Part shown: one piece after another, positions 24,927 through 33,137 of the stretch
Numbering within the stretch: position 1 is the first letter of the stretch
Layout of the letters: each line of letters opens with the position of its first letter
Assembly: GCF_003417535.1 (NCBI RefSeq)
Contig: NZ_QVLS01000019.1
Coordinates: 1 to 35,185 of the forward strand
Length of the DNA: 35,185 nucleotides
DNA from: Hydrogenophaga borbori
Lineage (GTDB): Bacteria; Pseudomonadota; Gammaproteobacteria; Burkholderiales; Burkholderiaceae_C
Direction: 5' to 3'
Program-made: the position numbers and the translations under genes
Notes under the pieces: model-generated
What the model was told of the DNA's origin: nothing
Seen by the model: the letters and a program-made list of their open reading frames with translations, nothing else
Database searches by the model: none

Positions 24927-26680
24927 GCCTCGTCTCCCATGCCCAGGTAGGCCTCGATCACGCGCGGGTCGCGCCGCACCGCCGCCGGCGCGGCGTCGGC
25001 GATCAGGCGCCCGCGGTCCAGCACCACCACGCGGGTGGCCAGGGCCATCACGATGTCCATGTCGTGCTCCACCAGCACGATGGTGCAGCCCTGCGCGCGC
25101 AAGGCGCGAATGAGCGCCACCAGGCGCTCGCGGTCGGCGCGGCGCAGGCCGGCGGCCGGCTCGTCCAGCAGCAGCACCTCGGGGTCGGCCATGAGCGCGC
25201 GCGCCACCTCCACCAGACGGCGTTCGCCGAGCGAGAGGGTCTCCACCAGGCGCTGCGCGTGCGCGTCCAGGCCCACGCGCGCCAGGCAGTCGCGGGCCGA
25301 GGCGGCCACGCGGGCCTCGTCTTTCGCGTCGCGCCCGAACACGGCCGCCAGCACGCCGCTGCGGGTGCGCCGGAACGCGCCGAGCATGACGTTGTCGAGC
25401 ACCGTGCGGTCTTCGAGCAGGCGCGTGTGCTGGAAGCTGCGCGCCAGGCCGCCGGCCGCGCGCGCCTGGGCCAGGGGCTCGCCGCGCAGGCGCACGCGCC
25501 CGGCGTGCCGCGCATTGACGCCGCTGATGACGTCGAAGCAGGTGGACTTGCCCGCGCCGTTGGGACCGATGAGGCCCAGCACCTCGCCGCGGTGCAGCCG
25601 GAAGCTCACGTCGCTGAGCGCCTTCACGCCGCCGAAGGCCACGCCCACCGCTTCGACGTCGAGCAGGGGCTCGCCGGCCTCGCCGGGCGCGGCGCCGGCC
25701 CGCGAGGGCAGGGCCACGCCGCCCGGCCGCGTCCCGCGCGTCGCCAGCGCGCGGTCCAGCCGGGTCCAGAGGCCTTCGGGGAAGAACAGCATGACGGCGA
25801 TGATCAGCACGCCATAGAACAGCGGCTCCAGGCTGCTGGCCGTGGACGAAACGGCGGGCAGCACCGCCTGCAGCACCCAGTTCAGCCCTTCGACGATGCC
25901 GGTCCCCGCGAGCGCGCCCATGGCACTGAGCTCGCCACCCACCACGGCGATCATCAGGCCCTTGATGGAGCCCGACAGGTCGAACGGCGAGGGGCTGATG
26001 AAGCCCAGGTAGTGCGCGTACAGGCCGCCGGCCCAGCCCGCCACCATGGCCGACACCACGAAGGTCCACAGGCGCACGCCGCTGACCGAGATGCCGAAGC
26101 TCTCGGCCATCACCTCCTGCTGGCGCACCGCGCCGAGCGCGCGGCCGGTGCGCGAGCGCTGCACGCGCAGGATGGCGAAGACCACCAGCAGCGCGCAGCC
26201 CCAGCTCAGCAGGGCCATGGGGCGGGGCGCGCTCAGCGACTGGCCGAACAGCGTGAAGGGCGCGATGCCCGCCAGGCCCGAGGCGCCGCCGGTCCAGTCG
26301 GCCGCCGCGCGGAAGCACACGGCCAGCGCGATGCCCCAGGCCAGCGTGGTCAGGGCCAGGAAGTGGCCGCGCAGGCTGCTGGTGGCGCTGCCGATGAGCC
26401 AGGCCGCCGCGCCCGACACGCCCAGGCCCGCGATCAGGCCGGCTGCCGGGTGCAGGCCGGTGCGCGCCACCAGCAGGGCGCTGGCGTAGGCGCCCAGGCC
26501 CATGAAGGCGGCGTGCCCCAGCGAGACCTGGCCACTGAGCGCCAGGATCACCAGCGACAGGCCGAGCAGGGCGTAGATGCCCATGGTGGCGAGCACGGAG
26601 GCGTGGAACTCCGCGCCCGCGACCGACACCAGCGCGACCAGTGCCGCGACGACAAGAAGTCCGCGCGCCTCAATGCCCAT
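24920..26680 (-). CDS. Fused LivM permease - LivG ATPase
   Basis: A 586-residue fusion. Residues 1-310 are a LivM-type permease (MGIYALLGLSLVILALSGQV, SLGHAAFMGLGAYASALL, FFPEGLWTRL at its end). After a Pro/Gly/Ala-rich linker (about 314-337) residues 338-586 are LivG: Walker A GPNGAGKST (372-380), the Q-loop SFQHTRLLEDRTV, a signature that reads LSLGERRLVEVARAL rather than LSGGQ as is normal for LivG, Walker B VLLLDEPAAGL and the H-loop VLVEHDMDIV. Fusion of these two neighbours is known in some HAAT systems. The start overlaps the LivH gene's end by eleven bases. Confidence 0.92.
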
Positions 26681-27713
26681 GAACGACTCCCCGGCGCTTG
26701 TGGCGTGCGGTCTGCAGCAGCAGGATGGGAATGATGAGCAGGAACACCAGGGCGTCGCGGTAGGCGCTGCTCAGGTAGGAGAACACCGACTCGAAGCCGC
26801 CGATCAGCACGCCGCCGACGATGGCGCCGGGGTAGCTCACCAGGCCGCCCAGCGTGGCGCCCACGAAGCCCTTGAGCCCGATGAGGAAGCCCATCTCGTA
26901 GTGCACCCCGACCACGGGGGCGATCAGCACCCCGGCCACGGCGGCCAGGCCCGCGCCCAGGCCGAAGGCGCGGCGTCCGGCGCTCGCGACCTCGATGCCA
27001 CACAGGTCGGCGCCCGTGCGGTTGACCGCGCAGGCGCGCAGTGCCGTGCCCGCCAGGGTGTGGTTGAAGCCCAGGTAGAGCGCCACCACCAGCAGCACCG
27101 TGAGGCCCAGCACCAGCAGCGACTGGTGGCTGATCACCACCGCGCCGATGGCAAGGCTGCCGTCGAGCAGGGGCTCGACCGAGTGCGCCTGCGGCCCCCA
27201 GAGCTGCAGGGCCAGGCCTTGCAGGATGAGGTGCATGCCCAGGGTCACGATGATGTAGACCAGCACGCTCGCGCGCGCAATGGGCTCGATCGCCAGGCGG
27301 TGGAACATGGGGCCGAGCGCCGACACCATGAGCACGGCGGCGGCGGCGTTGAGCGCCGCGGGCGCCCGCAGCGCCGCCAGGGCCAGCGGCAGCGCGAACG
27401 CGAGCGCCGCGGTGGCCAGCGCGCCCAGGCAGGGCCGCGCGATGGCCCAGGCCCCCTGGCGGCGGGCCGCCAGGGCGCTGAGCGCGCCCCACAGCAGCGC
27501 GCCCGCGCCGAGCAGGTAGCTGGTGCCCGGCAGCAGGCCTTGCTCCAGGCTCACCAGGGTCATGGCCGCGAGCATGGCGAAGTCGCCGTGGGCGATGTTG
27601 ATGACGCGCGTCACCAGGTAAATGAGCACGATGCCCAGGCCGAGCAGCGCGTACACGGCGCCGCTCGTGAGCCCGTCGATGCCGAGGAACAGCAGGGTGT
27701 CCAGCGATGCCAC
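26670..27713 (-). CDS. livH: LivH-type ABC permease
   Basis: A 347-residue inner-membrane protein with the LivH signature regions: GIDGLTSGAVYALLGLGIVL (12-31), VTRVINIAHGDFAMLAAMTL, then ACAVNRTGADLCGIEVA and GLKGFVGATLGGLVSYPGAI near the C-terminus. It is slightly long for LivH because of an Ala-rich insertion around residues 70-115. It begins four bases after the binding-protein stop. The symbol denotes the subunit class only. Confidence 0.9.
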   Translation of the reverse strand: MASLDTLLFLGIDGLTSGAVYALLGLGIVLIYLVTRVINIAHGDFAMLAAMTLVSLEQGLLPGTSYLLGAGALLWGALSALAARRQGAWAIARPCLGALATAALAFALPLALAALRAPAALNAAAAVLMVSALGPMFHRLAIEPIARASVLVYIIVTLGMHLILQGLALQLWGPQAHSVEPLLDGSLAIGAVVISHQSLLVLGLTVLLVVALYLGFNHTLAGTALRACAVNRTGADLCGIEVASAGRRAFGLGAGLAAVAGVLIAPVVGVHYEMGFLIGLKGFVGATLGGLVSYPGAIVGGVLIGGFESVFSYLSSAYRDALVFLLIIPILLLQTARHKRRGVVHGH

Positions 27714-27716
27714 CGC

Positions 27717-28907
27717 TCAGTCCCCCAGCAGCTTGAAGCGCCCGTTGTCGACGCGCAGCATGACCAGGCCGACATCGTCGAGGCCCAGGTGGTCGTCCTT
27801 GGACAGGTTGAAGATGCCGTTGGCGCCGGCGTGGCCGCGGATGCGCTCCATCTGGTCGCGCGCGGCGGCGCGCAGCGCGGGCAGCGGCGCGCCCGCGGGC
27901 GCCGCCTTGGTGGCGGCCGACAGGGCGCTGAGCGCGAGGTGGGCCGCGTCCCAGCCCTGGCCCGCGAACAGGTCGGCCGTTTCGCCGGGGAATTTGCGCG
28001 CGTAGGCTTCGACGAAGCGCTGCAGCGGCTGCTTGAGCGGGTGGCTCGCCGGCAGCTGCTCATGCACCTGCAGGGCACCGCTCACCACGTAGGCGCCGTC
28101 CAGCGTGCCCTTGGCCATGGCCAGAAAGCCCGCGTTGGCCGCGCCCGCGCTGTGGAACACGGGCCGGTCCACGCCCACGCGCAGCAAGGCCTGGTGCGCC
28201 AGCACGCTGGACGGCGGGATGGCGTGCAGGTAGACCGCGTCGGCGCCGGCCTGGCGGATGCGCAGCGCCTGCGGCGTGAAGTTGGTGTCGGCGCGGGAGA
28301 AGCGCTCGTTGGCCACGATCTGCAGGCCGTACTCGGGGGCCAGCTTGCGGAACTCGTTCCAGCCGGCCTCGCCATAGGCGTCCTCGAGCCCGAAGTAGGC
28401 GATGCGCTTGGCGCCGCTTTTCCTCAGGCGCTCGAGCGTGAAGGCGATCTGCATGCGGTCGGTCATCGGCGTCTTGAAGGTCCAGTGCCGCTCGGCCACG
28501 GGCTCCACCACGGTGGCGGCCGAGGCCATGGAAATGTTGAGCACGCCGGCCGCCTTGACGGTGTCCAGCACGGCCATGGAGGCGGGCGTGGTGGTGCAGC
28601 AGATGACCACCGCGGCGCCGTCCTCGCTGGCCAGCTTGCGCACCGCGTTGACGGCCCGCGTGGGATCGGAGCCGTCGTCCAGGTAGACGAAGCGCGGCTG
28701 GAACGGCAGGTCGCCGCGCGAGCGCGCCATCTCCTCGACCAGCTCGATCGCCTTCTTCTCGGGCAGGCCGAGGGCGGCGGCCGGCCCGCTGGCCGATGCC
28801 ACCACGCCGATCACCAGCGTCGGTTTGCCAGGGGCCTGTGCCCAGGTCGTGGCGTGGGTTGCCGCCAGCAGCAGGGTCGCCGCCAGCAGCCGTTTGATGG
28901 GCTTCAT
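27717..28907 (-). CDS. LivK-type periplasmic binding protein
   Basis: A 396-residue precursor with a signal peptide (MKPIKRLLAATLLLAATHAT, cleavage near TWAQA). The mature protein is a type-1 periplasmic binding fold of the HAAT class: VIGVVASASGPAAALGLPEK, DDGSDPTRAVNAVRKLASED, VVICCTTTPASMAVLDTVKA and GWDAAHLALSAL. Such proteins bind amino acids, amides or aromatic acids. GAGGAG precedes the ATG at 28907. It is the first gene of the importer/amidohydrolase operon, and a GTA-N8-TAC palindrome lies about 56 bases before the start. Confidence 0.9.
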   Translation of the reverse strand: MKPIKRLLAATLLLAATHATTWAQAPGKPTLVIGVVASASGPAAALGLPEKKAIELVEEMARSRGDLPFQPRFVYLDDGSDPTRAVNAVRKLASEDGAAVVICCTTTPASMAVLDTVKAAGVLNISMASAATVVEPVAERHWTFKTPMTDRMQIAFTLERLRKSGAKRIAYFGLEDAYGEAGWNEFRKLAPEYGLQIVANERFSRADTNFTPQALRIRQAGADAVYLHAIPPSSVLAHQALLRVGVDRPVFHSAGAANAGFLAMAKGTLDGAYVVSGALQVHEQLPASHPLKQPLQRFVEAYARKFPGETADLFAGQGWDAAHLALSALSAATKAAPAGAPLPALRAAARDQMERIRGHAGANGIFNLSKDDHLGLDDVGLVMLRVDNGRFKLLGD

Positions 28908-28962
28908 GTGAGTGCTCCTCGTTGTGGATGCCGCGACGGTACGCAGCGCGCGCGCTCCTCGC

Positions 28963-28979
28963 GGTATCGGCCGATACAA
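28963..28979 (+). promoter_or_regulatory. Operator site A (GTA-N8-TAC palindrome), livK side
   Basis: GGTATCGGCCGATACAA. The core GTATCGGCCGATAC is a perfect palindrome centred at 28970.5. A weak -10 (TACCGT, 28941-28936 on the minus strand) is centred 32 bases away towards the binding-protein gene, the spacing of a Crp-type activator site at about -41.5. It is one of four related sites. Confidence 0.7.
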
Positions 28980-29007
28980 GCGCGCTAAGGGAATGCCCTG
29001 GCGTGCA

Positions 29008-29024
29008 GGTATCGATCGATACAG
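29008..29024 (+). promoter_or_regulatory. Operator site B (GTA-N8-TAC palindrome), flavin reductase side
   Basis: GGTATCGATCGATACAG. The core GTATCGATCGATAC is a perfect palindrome, 45 bases from site A and 62 bases before the flavin reductase ATG. Thirteen of 14 core positions across the four sites follow GTATCG-N2-CGATAC or differ once. The downstream -10 is poor (GAGACT near 29045), as expected of an activator-dependent promoter. Confidence 0.7.
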
Positions 29025-29085
29025 ACGTTGCGCGCCGGGCTCGCGAGACTGCGGCCCACCATCAATCACAACGGAGGTCCTCAGG

Positions 29086-29574
29086 ATGGACAGCACTCTC
29101 GACAGCCGCCGGTTTCGCGCCGCGATGGCCTGTCTTCCCACTGGCGTCACCGTGGTGGCCTGCGGCACGGCCGAGGCACCCGCGGCCATGACGGCCAACT
29201 CGGTCACCTCGGTGAGCCTGGAGCCGCCGCTGCTGCTCGTCTGCGTGCGCAACGAAAGCCGCTGGCTCTCGCCGCTGCGGCGCCACGGCCGCTTCTCGGT
29301 CAACGTGCTCAAGGCCGGCCACCAGGCCGTGTCCCAGTACTACGCCGGCCGCGGCGAGGCGGGCTGCGAGGCCCCCTGGGCCATGGAGCAGGGCGTGCCC
29401 GTGCTCGACAACGCCGGCGCCGCCCTGGTCTGCGAGGTCGTGGCGCAGCACGCCGCGGGCGACCACACCATCGTCGTCGGGCAGGTGAACGCCCTGCGCG
29501 ACGGCGATGTCGACGCGCGCGCGCTGGTGTACCTGCGGGGCCAGTACCACGAGCTTGGGGGGGCCGCCGCATGA
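29086..29574 (+). CDS. NAD(P)H:flavin oxidoreductase of a two-component monooxygenase
   Basis: A 162-residue flavin reductase-like FMN-binding protein. FRAAMACLPTGVTVVACG (10-27) and AAMTANSVTSVSLEPPLLLV (32-51) are the family's flavin-binding core; later FSVNVLKAGHQAVSQYYAG and GDHTIVVGQVNALR match too. It supplies reduced flavin to the oxygenase encoded next, whose ATG overlaps its stop by four bases. GGAGG precedes the start. Regulation is likely through sites A and B. Confidence 0.9.
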   Translation: MDSTLDSRRFRAAMACLPTGVTVVACGTAEAPAAMTANSVTSVSLEPPLLLVCVRNESRWLSPLRRHGRFSVNVLKAGHQAVSQYYAGRGEAGCEAPWAMEQGVPVLDNAGAALVCEVVAQHAAGDHTIVVGQVNALRDGDVDARALVYLRGQYHELGGAAA

Positions 29575-30776
29575 GCCGCATCGCACCAGCTTCACCCGCC
29601 CCGGCCATCGAAGAACTGGTGGCGCGGGCGCGCGGCCTGGCGCCGCTGCTGCGCGACTGCGCGCCGCGGCACGAGGCCGAGCGCCGCGTGTCCGACGAGG
29701 CGATGGCCGCGATGCGCGGCATCGGCCTGTTCCGCATCGTGCAGCCCCTGTCCTGCGGCGGCTGGGACATGCACCCGCGTGCGCTGTTCGAATGCGCGCG
29801 CGAAGTGGCCCGCGCCGATACAGCGGCCGGCTGGATCCTTTGCCTGGCGGGCGTGCACCCCTGGCTGCTCGGCATGTTCGAGCCGCGTTTTCAGGACGAG
29901 GTCTTCGCCGGTGGTCGCGACGCGGTGGTGCCCGTGCTCAGCGGCGGTGTGGGGCGCGATGTGCAGGTGCGCCTCGAAGGCGACGCGCTGCGCCTGTCGG
30001 GCCGCTGGCTGTACGCCTCGGGCGTGGACGTGGCCGACTGGCTGTGCGTGATGGTGGCGGTGCCGCGGGACGGTGGCCCGCCCGAGCAGCGGCTCGCGGC
30101 GGTGCCGCGCAGCGCCTTCACGGTCGACCACGCCAGCTGGCAGGTGGCCAGCATGCGCGGCACCGGCAGCAAGGACGTGAGCCTGAGCGATTGCCTCGTG
30201 CCGCTGTACCGCACCCTCTCCTGGACCGACGCGCAGCGCGGCGTGTACCCGGGCCAGGCCCGCAACCACGGCCCCATGTACCGCATGCCGCTCAACGCGG
30301 TGTTCGCCTTGTGCACCGCGGCGGGTGTCGTGGGCGGGGCCTTTGGCCTGCTCGACGCCGTCATCGCGCTGGGTCGCAAGCGCATCGCCAACGCCACCTC
30401 GACCGCGCAGTCGGAGGACCGCCACAACCAGATCGAACTGGGCCAGGGCGCGGCGCAGATCCACATGGCGCACCGCCTGATCGTCTCCGACATCGACGAG
30501 ATGCACGCCCAGGCCGAGCGCGGCGAGCCCTTTGGCCAGGAGCAGCGCGCCCGCTACCGGGCCGACGCCGCGCTGGCCTCGCGCATGGCGGTGGCGGCCG
30601 CTGGCCGGCTGGTGGCCACCTGCGGCGGTGCCATCCTGCCGCAGGGGCCGGTGGAGCGCTTCTTCCGAGACATCCACGGCATGGCCTCCCACTTCCTGCT
30701 GCAGGCCGAGGTGGGTGGCGAGCTCTACGGCAAGACCCTCTATGGCCTGGAGCTGCCGCCCACCACGCGCCTGTGA
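29571..30776 (+). CDS. Flavin-dependent monooxygenase, acyl-CoA-dehydrogenase fold
   Basis: A 401-residue oxygenase of the group-D type (HsaA/DszC/IacA-like), not a true acyl-CoA dehydrogenase. It has the N-terminal helical domain (RRVSDEAMAAMRGIGLFRIV), a beta domain (LSGRWLYASGVDVADWLCVM) and the late block VSLSDCLVPLYRTLSW with the Arg/Ser region usual in reduced-flavin oxygenases. The C-terminal four-helix domain ends FRDIHGMASHFLLQAEVGGE. No acyl-CoA catalytic Glu block is recognisable. Together with the flavin reductase it should hydroxylate or oxidise an aromatic or heterocyclic substrate. The substrate cannot be read from sequence. Confidence 0.88.
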   Translation: MSRIAPASPAPAIEELVARARGLAPLLRDCAPRHEAERRVSDEAMAAMRGIGLFRIVQPLSCGGWDMHPRALFECAREVARADTAAGWILCLAGVHPWLLGMFEPRFQDEVFAGGRDAVVPVLSGGVGRDVQVRLEGDALRLSGRWLYASGVDVADWLCVMVAVPRDGGPPEQRLAAVPRSAFTVDHASWQVASMRGTGSKDVSLSDCLVPLYRTLSWTDAQRGVYPGQARNHGPMYRMPLNAVFALCTAAGVVGGAFGLLDAVIALGRKRIANATSTAQSEDRHNQIELGQGAAQIHMAHRLIVSDIDEMHAQAERGEPFGQEQRARYRADAALASRMAVAAAGRLVATCGGAILPQGPVERFFRDIHGMASHFLLQAEVGGELYGKTLYGLELPPTTRL

Positions 30777-30800
30777 GGGCGCCATTGAAGGATCGCGGCC

Positions 30801-31529
30801 ATGAAGCTAGATTCCCCCGCCATGAGCGAACGCCGACAAGAAACCTGGGGCCTGTCCCCCGAGGACGTGGAGCTGTGGCTGCGGCACGACTACCTGGCCG
30901 ACCGCCTGCGTATCCGCAAGGGCAACCTGCTGTACGGACAGGGGGAGGTGTCGCCGCACTTCTTCCTGATCCTCTCGGGCGAGGTGCGCATCTCCTGCTT
31001 CGAGGAAGACGGGCAGGAGATCACCATCGAGGTCATGGGCCCCAACGGCCTGTGCGGGGACGCCCCGGCGTTCGACGGGCTGCCGCGTTTCTCCACCGCG
31101 GTGGCCCTGCGCGACGCCGAGGTGCTGCGCTTCGACGCGCGGCGCCTGCGCGAGGCCTTCGCCACCCATCCCGAGCTCGCCCTGTCGCTGCTGCGCATCG
31201 TGAGCATCAAGCAGCGCGTGCTGGCCATCCGGCTCGAATACGCCTTCTCCCTGCCGCCCGAGGCGCGCGTGCTGCACCTGCTGCGGCGCGTGGCTGGCAT
31301 CTTCGGCACCACCACCGCGCAGGGCCGGGAGATGACCGTGCACCTCACGCACGAGCAGGTGGGGCGCATGACCGGCACCTCGCGCGTGACCGTCACGCGC
31401 GTGATCAACCGCCTGCGCCAGCGCGGTCAACTGGCGATGAATGGGTCGCGCTTCGTGATCCTGAACGAAGGCGACCCGCCGGGCGAGGGCTGGCCCGAGA
31501 CGCGGGCCGAGGCCTCCAATACGCGCTGA
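30801..31529 (+). CDS. Crp/Fnr-family regulator with NtcA-like recognition helix
   Basis: A 242-residue regulator. Residues about 35-130 form the cyclic-nucleotide-binding fold (GEVSPHFFLILSGEVRISCF, GLCGDAPAFDGLPRFSTAVA), but the E. coli Crp cAMP contacts (GEL...RS) are not conserved, so the ligand is probably different; no N-terminal Fe-S cysteines are present. After the dimer helix comes the HTH: LTHEQVGRMTGTSRVTVTRV (182-201). The recognition helix SRVTVTR differs from Crp (SRETVGR) and matches the TRVTVTR I recall for cyanobacterial NtcA, which binds GTA-N8-TAC. Four such palindromes lie in this island. It follows the monooxygenase gene by 24 bases and is probably in the same operon. ATG 30822 is a later alternative start. 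Confidence 0.88.
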   Translation: MKLDSPAMSERRQETWGLSPEDVELWLRHDYLADRLRIRKGNLLYGQGEVSPHFFLILSGEVRISCFEEDGQEITIEVMGPNGLCGDAPAFDGLPRFSTAVALRDAEVLRFDARRLREAFATHPELALSLLRIVSIKQRVLAIRLEYAFSLPPEARVLHLLRRVAGIFGTTTAQGREMTVHLTHEQVGRMTGTSRVTVTRVINRLRQRGQLAMNGSRFVILNEGDPPGEGWPETRAEASNTR

Positions 31530-31561
31530 GGGCGCGCGCCCGGCGCACCCTCAGGACGGAC

Positions 31562-31966
31562 TCAGGCCTTGGCCTCGGGCCCGTTGTCGTTGTCCATGTC
31601 GAGCATGGCGCGCCATTGCCCGTCGACCTTCTTCCACACCACCACGTACTTGCCGACGAAGCTCACCGGCCCTTCGTCCTTGACCATGCTGATGCGGTAG
31701 CGGCCAATGTCGTAGGCCATGTCACCGGCGTCCGACAGGTGCAGCGTGGGCGTGTACTCGGCCACGAAGTCCTTGCGCTGCAGGTAGCCGCCCCAGACCT
31801 CCTTCAGCTTGGCCCGGCCCGTGGCCAGCGGCCGCCCGGGTGGCATGTAGGTGGCGTCGTCGGCGTAGATGGACAGGATGGCCTCCAGGTCGCGTTCGCG
31901 GATGGCCTTCATCCACTCCTGGTAGCGCTGGGTGATCGCCGCGACGGCGTCGGGGTGCTTGCTCAT
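31562..31966 (-). CDS. SnoaL/DUF4440-like NTF2-fold protein
   Basis: A 134-residue protein with the NTF2-like cone fold: AITQRYQEWMKAIRERDLEA, ILSIYADDATYMPPGRPLAT, GRAKLKEVWGGYL and the sheet GKYVVVWKKVDGQWRAMLDM. Relatives include small isomerases, hydrolases and cyclases as well as ligand-binding proteins, so the activity is open. GGAG precedes the ATG. An operator-like palindrome (site C) lies 71-84 bases upstream, linking it to the monooxygenase island. It converges on the Crp-type gene. Confidence 0.85.
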   Translation of the reverse strand: MSKHPDAVAAITQRYQEWMKAIRERDLEAILSIYADDATYMPPGRPLATGRAKLKEVWGGYLQRKDFVAEYTPTLHLSDAGDMAYDIGRYRISMVKDEGPVSFVGKYVVVWKKVDGQWRAMLDMDNDNGPEAKA

Positions 31967-32034
31967 GAAATCTCCATGTGATCCGTGCAACCGCTTGTGC
32001 ACGGGGCCATGGTGCGCACGGCGGCCCGCCGTGT

Positions 32035-32051
32035 CTGTATAGGCCGATACC
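32035..32051 (-). promoter_or_regulatory. Operator site C (GTA-N8-TAC palindrome)
   Basis: On the minus strand it reads GGTATCGGCCTATACAG, one base off the perfect palindrome but keeping GTA and TAC (32050-32037). It lies between the two NTF2-fold genes, upstream of the one starting at 31966, in the same orientation relative to its gene as site D. Confidence 0.65.
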
Positions 32052-32060
32052 GATCGCGGC

Positions 32061-32453
32061 TCAGACGCCGAGCCGGCGCATGCGATCGGCCATGTCGGAC
32101 CAGACCTCCTTGGAGGCGATGAGGCCGTTGTCGATGTCGAAGCGGTCGATGTAGCGCACGCCATCGAAAGCCTGGTCATTGGCGAACACGCCACTGACCG
32201 TGCCTTGGGCGAAGACCACGGTGTGGCCCTGGTGGCTCTGCGCCAGTTCCATCGCGCCATAGGTGTAGGCCACGCGCTGGTAGCGAGGCCCGCTCAGGGC
32301 GAGGAAGTCGGCCACGCGCTGGAAGCGGGTGGGGCCGGGAAAGACCAGCTGGACGTCGGGCGTGAGGCAGCGCTGGGCCGCGTCGGCGTCTCCGTTGTTG
32401 ACGGCGCGGATGAAGCGCTCGATCAGTTCGCGGGCGTGTTCTAGGGGTGTCAT
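32061..32453 (-). CDS. SnoaL-like NTF2-fold protein
   Basis: A 130-residue protein: EHARELIERFIRAVNNGDAD, AAQRCLTPDVQLVFPGP, a middle strand YTYGAMELAQSHQGHTVVFA, and VRYIDRFDIDNGLIASKEVW near the end, the typical SnoaL pattern with a DxF-x-I motif. It is a soluble single-domain protein, possibly a small isomerase/hydrolase or a ligand carrier in the pathway. No strong ribosome site is seen. Site D lies 55-71 bases upstream of the start, with an AAGAAT -10 box between, so it is likely co-regulated with the monooxygenase. Confidence 0.85.
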   Translation of the reverse strand: MTPLEHARELIERFIRAVNNGDADAAQRCLTPDVQLVFPGPTRFQRVADFLALSGPRYQRVAYTYGAMELAQSHQGHTVVFAQGTVSGVFANDQAFDGVRYIDRFDIDNGLIASKEVWSDMADRMRRLGV

Positions 32454-32507
32454 GGCGAAGGCCCAAGTGAAGGAAGCCCCATTCTTGGGGCGCGGCGCGG
32501 GTCGCGG

Positions 32508-32524
32508 CTGTATCGGGCGATACC
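32508..32524 (-). promoter_or_regulatory. Operator site D (GTA-N8-TAC palindrome)
   Basis: On the minus strand it reads GGTATCGCCCGATACAG, sharing 15 or more of 17 bases with the other sites. AAGAAT (32486-32481, minus strand) is a fair -10 box centred 33 bases from the site, the distance expected for Crp-type activation from about -41.5. Confidence 0.7.
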
Positions 32525-32588
32525 GGCGCGGCGGGGCCGGCTTCGAGGGGGCGTTCAGGGCCTGCCTGGAACGAATGGGGCGGTGGCG

Positions 32589-33137
32589 CTATCGCCTTTG
32601 GGGCCACATCCGAAGCAGCGTGTTGTCTCGGGTGATGAAGTGGTGGAACAGCGCCGCCAGGGCATGCGCGCCGACCAGGAAATAGCCCAGCGTGCCGAGC
32701 GCTTCGTGGACCTCTTTCAACTGCTTGCCGAGGTCTTTGTTTTCCGCCAGGAGCGCTGGCAGCTGGATGCCGAAGAACGGGATCGGCTTTCCCGAGGCGC
32801 TGAGCGTCAGCCAACCGAGCAGGGGCATGGCCACCAGAAAGACGTACAGAGCGATGTGCATGGCGCTTGCCAGCCCTTGCTGCCAGCGGGGCAAGGGTGG
32901 CGCGACGGCCGGGGTCTCGCCCAGGACGCGGTTGAACAGGCGCGGGGCCATGAGGGCCAGCACCGCCAGGCCGAGCATGAAATGCCCGTCCTTCAAGGCT
33001 TCGCGCGGTGCGCTGCCCTTGGCGAAGAGGTCGGTCAGGTTGATGCAGGCATAGACACCGATCAAGACGAGCACGGTCAACCAGTGGAGGGCTATCGAGA
33101 CGGTTCCGTAGCGGCTTGAGGTGTTCTTCCAAGGCAT
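32589..33137 (-). CDS. Cytochrome b561 (diheme inner-membrane protein)
   Basis: A 182-residue protein with four membrane helices. Histidines sit where the family binds two b hemes: His18 (SIALHWLTVLVL), His52 (KDGHFMLGL), His144 (KEVHEALGTLGYF) and His158 (VGAHALAALFHHF). LGWLTLSASGKPIPFFG is the conserved periplasmic loop of bacterial cytochrome b561 (CybB-type), which passes electrons to or from the quinone pool. The ATG at 33137 follows GGAG. It lies upstream of site D and is probably not part of the regulated unit. Confidence 0.9.
   Translation of the reverse strand: MPWKNTSSRYGTVSIALHWLTVLVLIGVYACINLTDLFAKGSAPREALKDGHFMLGLAVLALMAPRLFNRVLGETPAVAPPLPRWQQGLASAMHIALYVFLVAMPLLGWLTLSASGKPIPFFGIQLPALLAENKDLGKQLKEVHEALGTLGYFLVGAHALAALFHHFITRDNTLLRMWPQRR

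Noticed and set aside
29815..29823. CCGATACAG inside the monooxygenase gene, like half of the shared operator.
   Set aside because: Only one half-site is present and the matching GGTATC arm is missing, so it is more likely coincidence within coding sequence.
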